Source of the DNA: Dactylis glomerata | Lineage: Eukaryota; Streptophyta; Magnoliopsida; Poales; Poaceae | Assembly (NCBI GenBank): GCA_007115705.1 | Contig: QXEO01000828.1 | Location: forward strand, 943,241 to 1,007,240 | Length of the DNA stretch: 64,000 bases | Direction: 5' to 3' | Part shown: one piece after another, positions 1-13,283 of the stretch | How the letters are laid out: every line of letters begins with the position of its first letter | Numbering within the stretch: position 1 is the first letter of the stretch | Position numbers and translations under genes: made by a program | Notes under the pieces: generated by a model | What the model was told of the DNA's origin: nothing | The model's database searches: none | The model's input: only the letters and a program-made list of their open reading frames with translations

Positions 1-1980
1 TCATGAATCAATCAATAATAAATTTTGGGACTATGCACATTATACTCAGAATGACAACTATGCTCTCTTAGACGGTGCATAAAGGTAGAAGGTGGAGACT
101 CAACATAAAAGTAAAATAAAGGCCCTTCGCAGAGGGAAGCAGTGCTTGCTAGTTTTATAAACCTCCAAAAATTATGATACTTACTAGATTTGAGCTCTCA
201 TTGCCCCCATTATAGGCATCTTGAATGGTTAAGGTTAATGCGAGTATAATTACGAAGCATATGCTTAACAAATCATAAGTTGAAAATCTCATGTCCCATG
301 AAGTACGAATACCCAAACCTCATGCTACTCGACTTAGGTCCCAAGCAAGTTCTTGTCATTGTAAGCATACATGTATCATCGAGAACGCCAATGGGGTACC
401 TCTTGCCCGATGACATGGAACAAGCCCACATCAAAATGACAAGACAAACAGACAATGAACACCTCGGCATCTCTTTTATTTACCATGGGTATAGCTTTTT
501 ATTTTGAGATGCGTCGTCGAATGTCCACTATGGGCATGCTATAAATTTCCACCATGAATGATGCATGGCTTAGATTAGCAGCCCATGTGTTTCTCTAACA
601 CATATACAAACTCCATGAGCTCACAAGTTTCCAACTTATTTCACATCGCAGGTATCCATAAATAAAAGATCACGATATCAACTAAATGAGAGAAAGTGCA
701 ATGTTGAAAGCTTGCCCCATGACGACATGGCTGGGCTAATTTCCAACTTACAACTTGCAAGCATAACATCAACATAAGAGATCCACAATGGTCAAAATTA
801 TTAAAAGCAAGAAAGTAAAGTGTGTCGTCAGGTTCGTGAGAGCTTTACGGACTAATTTTCACATAACACAAAAAGTTTAATTTAAAGGATAGATAAAAGC
901 AAGTCGAATGTACTTGGAATAGCAAATTGCTAATAAGTTTGTATGGTGGACACATTGGAAAACTTTGGTTTTTGAGAGTTGCATGCATGAGAAGTATTCC
1001 CTCTCAGTACAAAATGAAGGCTAGCAAAAGACTAGGAGCGACCAACTAAGAGAGCAATAACGGCCATAATCATGCATAGCGACAAAACATTATTAATCGC
1101 AGCATAAAGTGGTACCACAAGTCAAAAACCAAATGATCATAGAGGCTTATGGTGACTTGGTAAAGTCAAACATGTTGTAAGCATGTGCCAAGTCAACCCA
1201 AATAAAGCATCAAAGGAGAAAACCACAATAATATGCTCCCATATAATAAAACAACGCATGATTATTTCAAAGGCATATTAAGCAATCTCAGTCATTTGAG
1301 ACAAGTAATGCTACAACAAAAGCTAATAAGCATACTATCAAAATAACATCAAGCATGACATGCAAAAGTCTAAGCCACAGTCTAAACAAGCTCTCATTTG
1401 TACCACTATAGTCATGAAACTTTTTCTCTTTTCCAACACCATTCAATCCTTTTTGAAACAACTTTTTAAGATGAAAACCAACATAGACCAGTGGTCTAAA
1501 TGCACCTTGATACAAATATATAACAAGATCTGAACAAAAATCAAGGCGAAAAACGAAACTGAATGTAAACGGTGTTTCAATGCTTAGAAACAAGGCCTAG
1601 GGATCATACTTTCACTAGTGGACACTCTCAACAAAGATAACATAATTGAACACATAAATATCTATCTTCACTACGCTACACTAAACTATTCTCCAATGGA
1701 TAACAAACAGTAATCATGTGTAGGGCTACAAAGCACTCCTCAAAGTTCGCATTTCCCCAAACTAGATTGCCCCACACTATCACCTTGAGCACACTAGATG
1801 GTTCCAACAAACATCAACAATTCATAGAGACAATAGTCAAAGAGACATACATAATGCGCACACTGTCACCTTCACATCATGGTACATGGTGTCTCTGGAG
1901 ATTACAATAATAAAGCACTGGAGTAGCATAATATATGAAGAACAACATCTATCAATTCAACTAGATACAAAGCTCACGAT
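1..1980 (-). mobile_element. Part of an old Gypsy LTR retrotransposon, continued at 10297
   Basis: This flank is continuous with 10297 onward once Copia-1 and one copy of its cacat duplication are removed, so both belong to one LTR read on the minus strand, whose TGATACGTCTC start lies at 10977. No coding domain was recognised here and the other LTR boundary could not be placed; internal sequence may start somewhere in the first kilobase. Short open frames at 280-507 and 1288-1593 show no family signature. Confidence 0.5.
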
Positions 1981-1985
1981 CACAT

Positions 1986-3676
1986 TGATGGGTTCATAGC
2001 ATAGAAAACAAAAAATTTCCTACGCATGAACACAAAACTAGCCAAGAAAACTCTACAAGATGGTAGCAACGATTAACTGACCCTCGAAGTCCGGAAGCGG
2101 GGATTACGTTCCCGCATAAACGTTGCCGATGGAGAGTCGAGGAAGACGCACGTAGTCGACGTAGTCGTTCACTTGACGTAGTCGACGTAGTGGTTCACTT
2201 GACGATCAAAAGATCATGTACACGGCGCCACAATTGGCAGTGCCCCCGTGCTCGGTCACACGTACAGCTCGTCGTCGACTCCTCCACGCCCTCGGTCCAG
2301 CGGGGTAGCGGAAGAAGGGATCCGCCGGACACTCCAACTCCTCCACTTCTCCAAGTGTTGGTGGCTAACAATTTTGGCAGCGCTTCGCTTAAGCAACAGC
2401 CATGGTGTGGAGCAACAAGGTAGGGGATGGAAGCAACGAAGTGTGTAGGGAGAAGAGGAGTATGTACAACATATATATAGGAGAGAGGGGGCAGCCACCC
2501 ATGAGGGGTGCGGCCAGCCCCTCCCCTTTTCTCCTCTTCATGGTGGTGGTAACCCCCTTCTTCATGGAAAAGTAACCCCCCTCATCAAATGAGTAACCCC
2601 CATTTTAATTTTGCACGACATTCATGTTAATTAAAATCTACACTTATTGAATTAATAAAACATTTTTATTTCTTTAATATTTGTTAATTCAATCAATTAA
2701 CAAACATTAACATTTACCCCCTCGAGTCATTTTGATATACCGAAACAGTTTCGGTGCTTTTCTGAAACAACCCCTATGCTGTCCAATAATTCAGCCGGAG
2801 TTCCAAATCCACTCAAAAACGACGGCGAACCTTAAGTGTGTCACCCTACGGTTCGTGAATAACATGGACATGATCGAGACTCCTCTCCGATCAATAATCA
2901 TCAGCGGGATCTGGAAATCCATGACAATTCCCACTTACTCAAAGATGAATCCAGTGATCGTGTGAACCTTTAATGAACATAGTTAATTCCTTTTGTCTCG
3001 CGATATTATTACTTATCTGAGATCCGATCATTTGGTATCAACCATACCTAGTTCGATCTCATTCCCGACAAGTCTCTTTACTCGTTCCATGATAATGCAT
3101 TCCCGTGACCTAGTCACATGCTTGCAAGCGATTCCAATGCAATATCACCGAGAAGGGCCCACAGAATATCTTTCCGTCATCCGGATGGACAAATCCCACT
3201 CTTGATCCATGAGCCTCAACTAATACTTTCAGAATACCCAAATCAACCTTTATAATCACCCTGTAACGGTGTGACGTTTGATATCATCAAAGCACTCCTC
3301 CGGTATCAGTGATTAACATGATCTCATGGTCTGAGGATTAGAACTATTTCGTATGAGTTTGATATAGCAATGAACTTGATGACTTGATCGTATTGCTATT
3401 CGTACTATGGGTGTGAGTGTTCATCACATCATTCTTCTAATGATATGACCCCGTTATTAACAACATCCAATGTTCATGATCAGGAAACCTTGATCATCGG
3501 TTAATCAACGAGCTTGTATAAAAGAGAGGCTTTACTAGGAACCTTTTAGTTTATTAATCACACATGTATTAATGTTTCCGATTAATACAATTCTAGCATG
3601 AGAAATAAACATTTATCATAAACATGGAATATGATAATAACCACTTTATTATTGCCTCTCGGGCATATTCCCTTCA
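1986..3676 (-). repeat. Copia-1 3' LTR
   Basis: It starts TGATGGGTTC and ends ATTCCCTTCA on the plus strand and is a direct repeat of 8600-10291. By eye the two LTRs differ at about 2-3% of positions, most densely in the first 300 bp and mainly as CpG-type transitions, so the insertion is not recent. Open frames inside it (2190-2498, 2732-2965, 2993-3205) recur in the other LTR and are not genes. Confidence 0.93.
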
Positions 3677-3690
3677 GTCTCCTACTTGCA
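3677..3690 (-). other. Copia-1 polypurine tract
   Basis: On the minus strand this reads GCAAGTAGGAGAC directly before the TGAAGGG start of the 3' LTR. It closely matches the AAGTGGGAGAC tract usual in BARE/Angela elements, where it primes plus-strand DNA synthesis. Confidence 0.75.
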
Positions 3691-5039
3691 CTAGAGTCCA
3701 TAATCTAGTTGATACTTGCGTATATAACACTTATGGCATTCACGTGTTATATGTACGCATTGCATGTGGTAAACCTGATCTCCAGATCTGACACTTTCAG
3801 CTCTGTGTGTATTTGCATGTCTTTGCGTCTCTACGCATCACTCATTCTCAAATGAGATAGTTGGGTATAAATTTGGTCCTTAGGTGAGACCTTAGTTCCT
3901 TTAGCTAAAATCATGTTGTCACTATTGTCTCACAATAGATCTTCACAGTAATAGCCAGCTTGGAACTACACCTAGTTTGATAACAAACTTCTTGACACAA
4001 ATTCCCTCTTTTCCTACTTCTAAAGCAGCCATATACTCAACCTTTGTTGTAGAATCCATCACAATGTCTTAACTTTGGAACTCATCCAAATCCATCATGG
4101 AACTTCCTTCCATTACATTGTGCCACCTAAACATATAGCTAAAATTGAGATAGACTTAATTTGTATCTTGTGACAAACTTAGTATCAATGCAACACTTTA
4201 CAATGAACTATGTGTCACTTCATCATACATAATATATATCCCCAGTCCTTCCAAAGCACATAAGGATATCCTTACTATTGTCCAGTGATCATCTTATGAC
4301 ATTTATCACTCTGGTATATGCTCATAAAATTTAGAGCATAGGACATATCTGGATATGTACATATCACGGTATACATGATCGATCAAATCATTCATGTGGC
4401 TTCACTCATCAAGTGTCAAAAACACCTGAATCTTGTTTCAACCTCTTCCATGCGGCAAGAACTTTTCTCGTCGTTTCCATATTGAACTTCATTCAATATT
4501 TCATCTATGTATGTTGGCATAACCATATTGGCACCTTGATCTATCTACATAGACATCGAGACCCAATATTTTGGTTTTGTCTAAGTCTTTCATTGAAATC
4601 TAATTTTAATGAAAATCTTAATCAGTGTCAATAAAAGATACATCATTTCCAATTAACAATATGTCTTCTACATAATGTACTAGAAATATGTCTCAGCGCT
4701 CCCACTTAATATTCATCGTATCTGATGAAACTAAACCTTTTAATTATTTCATCACGGTGAACATTCCAACTCCGCGATGCTTACTTCAACCATTGAAGTT
4801 TCATGCCTTTTAGCATCCTTTGAATTTACAAAACCCATTGGACCATGTCATGTACATGTCCTAGGTAACCATTCTATTAGAAGAATGTTGTCTTGTTTGT
4901 TCAACTAACATATACCAAACTTGGCATATGTAGTGGTTGCTACAGTAATCCGTCTAGACAAAATATCGCTATGAAAGATCAAATCTTGTCACAGTCAACT
5001 CCTTGAACACAATCATAAACTCTTTTAACGATGTGTGGA

Positions 5040-5656
5040 CTATTTCATAGATGTTAAACATCCATGTCTGTCTTTATAGATCCTAACACGTTCATTAGGC
5101 TTCATGCCTTTTGAGGGTCTTCCAAGTTCGGAAACTTGGTTTCTCGTGTATAGAACTATCATGGATTTTATGGCTTCTAGCCATTTGACGGAGTCAGGGC
5201 CCATCATCGCTTCTTTGCATGTAGTTAGTTCATCATTGTCAAACAATAATGATCTATTCTCAAATCTAATTATTTGATTGTTACCCGACTCACGCGGTTC
5301 AATAGGAACTTAGATATCTGTGACCACAACTTTTGAGGTACTGTATCCATGCGCATTGTGGCCGCCTCCGGGACACTTCCCGGCGCTGTGCTACTCAGCA
5401 CATATAGCTTAGGTTCAACAACCTAATCAAAGTTCTATTGTCCTCCCACTTGACTTTTTGCGAAAAATTCCTTCTCAAGAAACTTGACGTTTTCAGCGAC
5501 AAACAATTTTGTCTTAGGTGTTCTGGAGGAATACCCAATATTTACTTTGGGATAACCTACAAAGACGTATTTATCCGACTTTGGTTGTAAACATTTTACA
5601 TATGCACAGCATACCAAAATTTTAGAAAAGACAACTTGGGTTTTATCCCATGCCAT
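5040..5656 (-). pseudogene. Degenerate Copia polyprotein, integrase C-terminus into reverse transcriptase
   Basis: Two minus-strand pieces are recognisable. 5656-5435 carries the Copia integrase C-terminal stretch (KSDKYVFVGYP, then FLEKEF). 5246-5040 carries the start of the reverse transcriptase (TCKEAMMGPDSVKWLEAIKS, then NQVSELG). They occur in the normal Copia order on the minus strand but are separated by stops and frameshifts. Parts of the RNase H and gag regions should lie to either side but are too decayed to delimit. The polyprotein would normally encode gag, protease, integrase and reverse transcriptase; this copy cannot. Confidence 0.8.
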
Positions 5657-8586
5657 ATCTCATATGGTGTCATTTCAATGGATCATGATGGCGCTCTTTT
5701 CAGTGTAAAAAGTGGTAGTCTCTAAAGCTCTATCCTTAAAATATAATGGCAGTTTTATAGACGACACCTTTGATTCAATGATGTCAAACAAAGTTTGATT
5801 TTATTTCTCGAATACTCCATACTCCTATGGTATTTCGGGAAATATAAGTCTATGGAACGATTCCTCAACTTTTAGGTGTTTGCTAAACTTGTAATTCAAA
5901 TATCTTCCTTTATGATCAAATCATAAATTCTTTATTATCTTGTTACAATGATTTTCCACTTCATCTAGAAATACTTTGAACATTTTTCAAATATTTCATA
6001 CTTCTTCCTTATTAAGTAAATATACACATATATCTACTCAAATCATCGGTTAAAGTAAATGAAGTTCAAGAATTCACCACACACGGCTACACATAATGGA
6101 CTATATACATCAACATGTACAATATCCAATAAGTTAGTCATCCGTTCTTCTTTGGCCTACAAATGGAGTTTTAATCATCTCTAGGAAATTTTCACAAGTG
6201 TCAATTGATTCAAAATCAAAAGACTCCAAAATTCCATCAACATGGAGTTTCTTCATGTTTACTTTCCAATATGATTTAAACGGTGGTATCACTCATAAGT
6301 GATCTTCAAATCATTTGTCTTAAGACATTTTTGGCATCAGTGTTATGGATGTGATTTCTCCAACAAGATAAGCGTTCATTCATCTTTTATGAATGCGGTA
6401 ATAATTTGAACAACCATTGTTCTCATAATACCAGAACAAAATAATAATTATTCAAACAAATCTTGAAGGCTAGGTTTAATTCCAACAAAATACAATAACA
6501 CTTTATTTGTTTTCGATGAGAATCATCCCATATTCATTTGCTAGTTAATTAGGCCATTGTAGTTCTTGTATTGCGTTGTTTGTATGACAGTTCATACCAA
6601 CCAATTTAGTATCAAATACCTAAGAACCACATTGTTTTAACAAGCAACGAATACACCCATAACATGTATATCTTCTATATACCTGAGCTGGACATTTTCA
6701 GTCTTTTATTTTCCGCCAGAATAAATTTTGGATTCTCTTTTAGCAATTCTTTTTCATCTAGAAGAATCTATCAACATCAATAGTGGTGCCATACACATGG
6801 CACATAGTTCAAGGCATGATTAGTCAAACACTAATACCCTTGGACTCACACTTTGAAGTAGATCACCATAATCAAATATTTGGTGTTCTTCCAAATTCTA
6901 TTCTTTAGTAATCTTTTAATGTAGTAAACATTTTACCGACATCTTGTATTCATCCTATCATGACAACTTTCATGATCAAGCTACTATAGCTCATGAGGAC
7001 AAATTGTGAGTATAATGTTAGTTCCCAAAACCTTTTTAGGAGATCTGGACGCCTAGCGTCTCCAATCTTCACAAATTCTCATACAATGCGAGAACATGTG
7101 TCTTACAAAATTATACTCTATCACATTGCAACCAAACATTGTTTCAGATATCAAAATATCTTCCACACATGATAGTTTATGAAACAATTCTTTCAGCACC
7201 TAGATAACCTTGATACTAAAAACAACTTTTGAATATCAAGGATCATGGAGGCAAGTGTGATACTTAGATACTAACACTGGAATTGTTACTCTTGATTTAA
7301 TACTACTTATTAAATTTTATCGAGTAACCAAGGTTTGCTAAAAAAAATTCAATAGGACTTTAAACTTTAGATTGACATTCAAACAATACGATACCAGTTC
7401 GTAAAGTTAACATCCAGAATTCTATAGTTCTATTATCTCAATTATAGCTAATCGCAAGGTAGTAAATGGATGCCAATGCCTACAACAAACTATGCAAATT
7501 CACTTTGATTTAGTTCATGATAAATTGAGTTCTATAATTCAAAATTACTAAGTGAACTCCCACTTAAAAACAACATCCCTCTTAGTTTTCTTAAGTGATT
7601 ACACAAACCAAATTCACTATACCGCAACCGATCATCACGTGCAACGGCATAGTTTCAAAGACGAACCAACGGCTATGTCTGTACATGCTAGGCTCGCCAA
7701 GTAGAACCATAGCACTCGCGTGTGTAAAACTGTCTTACACCCGTCGTATGTGAACATAGAGTCTGTCACACCCGATCATCACGTGGTGTCTCGAAACGAC
7801 AAACTTTCTTGACGGTGCATGCTATGGAAGAACACATTTTTATCTTGATATTTATGTGAGAGGGATCATCTTATAATGCTACCGCGCGATCAAATCTAAG
7901 CAAAATAAGATGCATAAAAGGATAAACATCACATGCATATATAATGTGATATGATATGGTCCTTCACGCATTCGATCTCCATCTTGTGCGTCATGGCATG
8001 ATCTCTATCATTCCACCGGCGCAGCACCAAGGTCCATGGTGCGCCACCTTGATTGTCTTCCTCTATTACAATATATCGCTTGGATATATATATATTTGGC
8101 ACGCAGGCCATAAAATGAAAAAGACAACCATATGGCTCCTGCCGGTTGTTTATAACTTACAAAAAGGATCATTGCATACAATTTGTAATATAAACAATTT
8201 AACCATATCACATCACATGCACTGCAAAAACAAGTTAGACGTTTCTAATTTGTCTTGCATATTTTACGTGGTTTGGGGCTTTCTAGGAAGAACCGTTCTT
8301 ACCTACGAACATGTAACCACAACGGTGATAAACATATTATTAACAACTCTTTGTAAAATAGATCATAACTATAGTGGGAGAAACGTACACCCGCAAAGCC
8401 ACATATGCTGAAGCATGTCAAGTGTGGGACAAGTCTCGTGAACGCGGTCACGTAAGGTTAGTCTCGGGCAGCTTCAATCCCACTATGCCACTATGATCTA
8501 AAATACAAAAAAATTGCAATAACATGATCATCAACGCCCACATCCACATGTGTTCTAACCGTGCATACCAACTAATCATAGAGATG
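5657..8586 (-). other. Decayed Copia-1 interior, gag and 5' pol region
   Basis: AT-rich interior between the PBS and the recognisable integrase fragment. It should hold gag, protease and the integrase core, but I could not recognise any of these. The 151-codon plus-strand frame at 7956-8411 runs antisense to the element and has no family signature. Confidence 0.55.
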
Positions 8587-8598
8587 GCTCTGATACCA
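8587..8598 (-). other. Copia-1 primer-binding site (tRNA-iMet type)
   Basis: The minus strand reads TGGTATCAGAGC one base inside the 5' LTR. This is the standard plant Copia primer-binding site complementary to initiator tRNA-Met, and it fixes the orientation of the element. Confidence 0.92.
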
Positions 8599-8599
8599 C

Positions 8600-10291
8600 T
8601 GATGGGTTCGTAGCATAGAAAACAAAAAAATTTCCTACGCGTGAACACAAAATTAGCCAAGAAAACTCTACGAGATGGTAGCAACGATTAACTGACCCTC
8701 GAAGACCGGAAGCGGGGATTACGTTCCTGCACAAATGTTGCCGATGGAGAGTTGAGGAAGACGCACGTAGTCGATGTAGTCGTTCACTTGACGTAGTCGA
8801 CATAGTGGTTCACTTGACGATCACGAGATCGTGTACACGGCACCACAACTGGCAGCGCCCCCGTGCTCGGTCACACATACAGCTCGTCATCGACTCCTCC
8901 ACGCCCTCGGTCCAGCGGGGCAGCGGAAGAAGGGATCCGCCGAACACTCCAACTCCTCCACTTCTCCAAGTGTTGGTGGCTAACAATTTCGGCAGCGCTT
9001 CGCTTAAGCAACAGCCATGGTGTGGAGCAACAAGGTAGGGGATGGAAGCAACTAAGTGTGTAGGGAGAAGAGGAGTATGTCCAACATATATATAGGAGAG
9101 AGGGGGCAGCCACCCATGAGGGGTGCGGCCAGCCCCTCCCCTTTTCTCCTCTTCATGGTGGTGGTAACCCCCTCCTTCATGGAAAGGTAACCTCCCTCAT
9201 CAAATGAGTAACCCCCATTTTAATTTTGCATGACATTCATGTTAATTAAAATCCACACTTATTGAATTAATAAAACATTTTTATTTCTTTAATATTTGTT
9301 AATTCAATCAATTAACAAACATTAACATTTACCCCCTCGAGTCATTTCGATATACCGAAACAGTTTCGGTGCTTTTCTGAAACAACCCCTGTGCTGTCCA
9401 ATAATTCAGCCGGAGTTCCAAATCCACTCAAAAACGACGGCGAACCTTAAGTGTGTCACCCTACGGTTCGTGAATAACATGGACATGATCGAGACTCCTC
9501 TCCAATCAATAATCATCAGCGGGATCTGGAAATCCATGACGACTCCCACTTACTCAATGATGAATCCAGTGATCGTGTGAACCTTTAATGAACATAGTTA
9601 ATTCCTTTTGTCTCGCGATATTATTACTTGTCCGAGATCCGATCATTTGGTATCAACCATACCTAGTTTGATCTCGTTCCCGACAAGTCTCTTTACTCGT
9701 TCCGTGATAATGCATTCCCGTGACCTAGTCACATGCTTGCAAGTGATTCCAATGCAATATCACCGAGAAGGGCCCAGAGAATATCTTTCCATCATCCGGA
9801 TGGGCAAATCCCACTCTTGATCCATGAGCCTCAACTAATACTTTCAGAATACCCAAATCAACCTTTATAATCACCCTGTAACGGTGTGACATTTGATATC
9901 ATCAAAGCACTCCTCCGGTATCAGTGATTAACATGATCTCATGGTCTGAGGATTAGAACTATTTTGTATGAGTTTGATATAGCAATGAACTTGATGACTT
10001 GATTGTATTGCTATTCGTACTATGGGTGTGAGTGTTCATCACATCATTCTTCTAATGATATGACCCCGTTATTAACAACATCCAATGTTCATGATCAGGA
10101 AACCTTGATCATCGGTTAATCAATGAGCTAGTATAAAAGAGAGGCTTTACTAGGAACCTTTTAGTTTATTAATCACACATGTATTAATGTTTCCCATTAA
10201 TACAATTCTAGCATGAGAAATAAACATTTATCATAAACATGGAATATGATAATAACCACTTTATTATTGCCTCTCGGGCATATTCCCTTCA
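8600..10291 (-). repeat. Copia-1 5' LTR
   Basis: Direct repeat of 1986-3676 with the same TG...CA termini, followed by the cacat target duplication. It lies next to the primer-binding site and is therefore the promoter-bearing 5' LTR on the minus strand. Confidence 0.93.
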
Positions 10292-10296
10292 CACAT

Positions 10297-10977
10297 ATAG
10301 ATCACATCATGGGAGAGAGAGGTGAACCACATAGCTACCGGTAGAGCCCTCAACCTCGGGGGAGAACTACTCCCTCCTCATCATGGGAGATAGCAATGTC
10401 GATAGAGATGGCGGTGAAGTCGATGGAGACGGCGGTGGAGGCGATGGAGTCGATGGAGATGGCTCTGGGGGCACTTCCCTGTCCTGGCAGGGTGCCGGAA
10501 TGGAGACTTATGTCCCCCAAAATTGGTCTTCGATGACGGCGGCGCTGCGGAACTTTACTGGGAAAACACAGATTGATTTAGGGTTTTCGCGACGGAGGCT
10601 CTTTATAGGCGGAGGGGTGATGTCAGAGGGAAGCCAGGGCCCACACACCATAGGGTGGCGTGCCCTAGGGGTCACCCGCGCCACCAGGTGGTGTGGTGGC
10701 CCCCTGGCCCCCTCCGTCTCTCCTTCGGACTTCGTCTTGTGTCCGGGAAAAATAGGAGGTTCGGGCTTTGTTTCGTCCAATTCCGAGAATATTTCCTGTG
10801 TAGCTTTTCTAAAACACAAAAACAGGAGAAAACAGGGAACTGACACTGTGGCATATCATTAATAGGTTAGTTCCCGAAAACACATAAAAACCCCACGAAG
10901 TGTAACAAAACACAAAGCAAATGGTGCATAAACAAGCATGGAGCATAAAAAATTATAGATACATTTGAGACGTATCA
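10297..10977 (-). repeat. Gypsy LTR, 5' portion on the minus strand
   Basis: The minus strand starts TGATACGTCTCAAATG at 10977, the start shared by a large group of Triticeae Gypsy LTRs and by the solo LTRs at 34384 and 47463. The LTR runs left to the Copia-1 insertion and continues before 1980. Open frames at 10383-10862 and 10508-10846 lie in the GC-rich promoter part and are not genes. Confidence 0.75.
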
Positions 10978-11417
10978 GCGGCTTGCAGTATGTTTTCTGG
11001 AAAAGAGTTCGGGCCCCTAGGGTTTTCTCGATGAGGAGAATATATAGGCGGAAGGGCGATGTCAGGGGGTGGACCAGGCGGTCACACCCCTGGTGGCGCG
11101 GCCTGGACCTGGCTCGTGCCACCAGTAGGTGCGGCTGGCCTCTGGTCCGTCTCCTGCTCTCCTTTGGACTCCGTTTTCGTGTCAGGTAATTAGGGACTTC
11201 GGCTTTTGTTTCGTCCAATTCCAAGAATATTTCCCGTGTAACTTTTCTGAAACACAAAAATAACAAAAAACAGAGAACTGGCACTATGGCATCTTGTTAA
11301 TAGGTTAGTTTCGGAAAATGCATAAAAATACCACGAAGTGTAAACAAAACACAAAGCAAATGGTGTATAAACAAGCATGAAGCATAAAAAATTATAGATA
11401 CATCTGAGACGTATCAG
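10978..11417 (-). repeat. Second partial Gypsy LTR, tandem to the first
   Basis: About 440 bp that repeats roughly the last 390 bp of 10297-10977 at an estimated 80-85% identity, again ending GAGACGTATCA on the plus strand. It carries only the first part of an LTR, so it is a truncated second copy from an independent insertion or a recombination event. The flanks at 11418-11550 show no recognisable feature. Confidence 0.7.
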
Positions 11418-11550
11418 ACATTGAGGAGTTTGTAGAACGAACCCTAGATCTTGACAAAAAGTGGGAGAAAAGAGAGGAGAGATTGTGACTCCGTTGAGAT
11501 GCGGGTCTAATATAGTCTCCCCCTTCCCCACTGACTAGTGGAGCCTATTG

Positions 11551-13278
11551 TGAAGGGTTTCGCAGCATAGTAAAGTAGAAATTTTCCTACGGATGCGAAC
11601 AAGAAAGCCAAGATCTAATCTAGGAGATGTAATCAACGAGAGAGGTAGATGAGATCTTCATACCCTTGAAGATTCGCACAGCGGAAACGTTCAATAGAAC
11701 GTGGTTGACGTAGTCGTACTCGCCGTCTCCTCCTCGCGATCCGATCCGATCCTACGCCGCAAGTGGCGGCGCCTCCGAGAGTTGCACACGTGCGGTGCAG
11801 CGACGTCTCCTCCTTCTTTGGTCCAGCAAGTATGGTGGAGAGATAGATTGGATCAGCAGCACGATGGCGTGGTGCTTATGGTGGAGAGTTTCTGCAGCAG
11901 GGCTTCGCCTACGCGCAGTCGCGAGAGAGAGAGAGGGAGGGCAGCAGTTGGCGGCTAGGATTTAGGTTAGGGGTAGAGAGGGCTGCGCCCTTGCCCCCCT
12001 ATATATAGAGGGGTGGCTGGCCAGCTTGGCCTCTCCCCAAACCCTAGGGCGCCGACTTGGAGTAGGAAGAGTGGGGGGCAAGTTTCCCCCCCTTCCTTCT
12101 TTGAAGACTCCCTTAGGGTTTCCCCTTGGGCTGGCCGGCTGGGCCTTAGGGGCCTTGTGCGCCTGGCCCAGGGCGGCCAGGGCACTTCCCCTTAGGCCCA
12201 CGCAGGCCTCCGTCAAGTGGGCCCACGTTGGTCCCACTCCGGAACCTTCTAGAACCTTCCGGTACAATACCGATAAACTCTGAAACCTTTCCGGAATCCA
12301 AAAACTGCTTTCCTTTATATGAATCTTATTCTCCGGACCATTCCGGAACCTCTCGTGACGTCCTGGATCTCATCCGAGACTCCGAACTAAAACTCATAAA
12401 CCAATTATCCATTCTATCCTAGCATCGATACACGTTAAGTGTGTGACCCTACGGGTTCGAGAATATGTAGACATGATCTTCTATCAATAATCAACAGCGG
12501 GATCTGGAAACTCATATTGACTCCCACATATTCATCGATGATCATATCGAATGAACCACGATGTCAGGATTCAATTAATCCCGTATATGTATTCCCTTCG
12601 TCACACGATATTTTACTCGCCCGAGATTTGATCGTCGGTATCGCCATACCTAGTTCAATCTCGTTTACAGCAAGTACTTTACTCGTTCCGTAATCCGATA
12701 TCACTTTGTGATTAACTCATTAACCACATGCTTGCAAGCGGTGTTGATATCGATTACCGAGTGGGCCCGAAGTATATCTCTCCGACTTGGGAGGGACAAA
12801 TTCCATCTCGATACATACAACCCAACAAGTACTTTCCGATCACCTGAGAGACACCTTTATTATCACCCTCACATAGGATGACGTTTGATGACTTCAAAGC
12901 TTTCTTCCGATACTAGGGAGTTGTATTATCTCATGGTCTAAGGAATACAATACATGACATAGGAAAAGCTTCGCAAAGATGAACACGATGACACGATCTA
13001 ATTGCTCTGCTTTATTTGGGTCTGTCCATCATATCATTCTCCTAATGATATGATCTCATTATTAATTGACAACTCATGTCTATGGTTAGGAAACCTTAAC
13101 CATCATTAATCAATGAGCTAGTCCAAAGAGGCGTACTAGGGACACGGTGTTGTTCATAAACCACACAAGTATTAAAGTTTCCGCTTAATACAATTCTAGC
13201 ATGGAATATAAACATTATCATGAACAAGAATTATAATAATAACATCTTTATTATTGCCTCTAGGGCATAATTCCAACA
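11551..13278 (-). mobile_element. Solo Copia-type LTR with target duplication
   Basis: Begins TGAAGGGTTTCGC and ends AATTCCAACA on the plus strand. On the minus strand it starts TGTTGGAATTATGCCC, as in BARE/Angela-like LTRs. It is flanked by the 5-bp duplication tattg (11546-11550 and 13279-13283). No internal region or second LTR is present, so it formed by recombination between the two LTRs of a full element. Frames at 11701-11958 and 11962-12283 lie in its GC-rich promoter and leader part. Confidence 0.9.
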
Positions 13279-13283
13279 TATTG

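Larger units (their letters stand above)
1986..10291 (-). mobile_element. Complete Copia LTR retrotransposon (Copia-1)
   Basis: Two direct LTRs of about 1.69 kb (1986-3676 and 8600-10291) bound a 4.9-kb interior. The 5-bp target duplication cacat is present on both sides (1981-1985 and 10292-10296). A tRNA-iMet type primer-binding site lies beside the right LTR and a purine-rich tract beside the left LTR, both on the minus strand, so the element reads right to left. LTR termini and PPT resemble the BARE/Angela group, but the exact family is not certain. The pol region is broken by many stops, so the element cannot be autonomous. It interrupts an older Gypsy LTR. Confidence 0.93.

Noticed and set aside
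7956..8411. 151-codon plus-strand open frame
   Set aside because: Antisense to the Copia-1 interior, no recognisable motif, not conserved in any other copy in the window.
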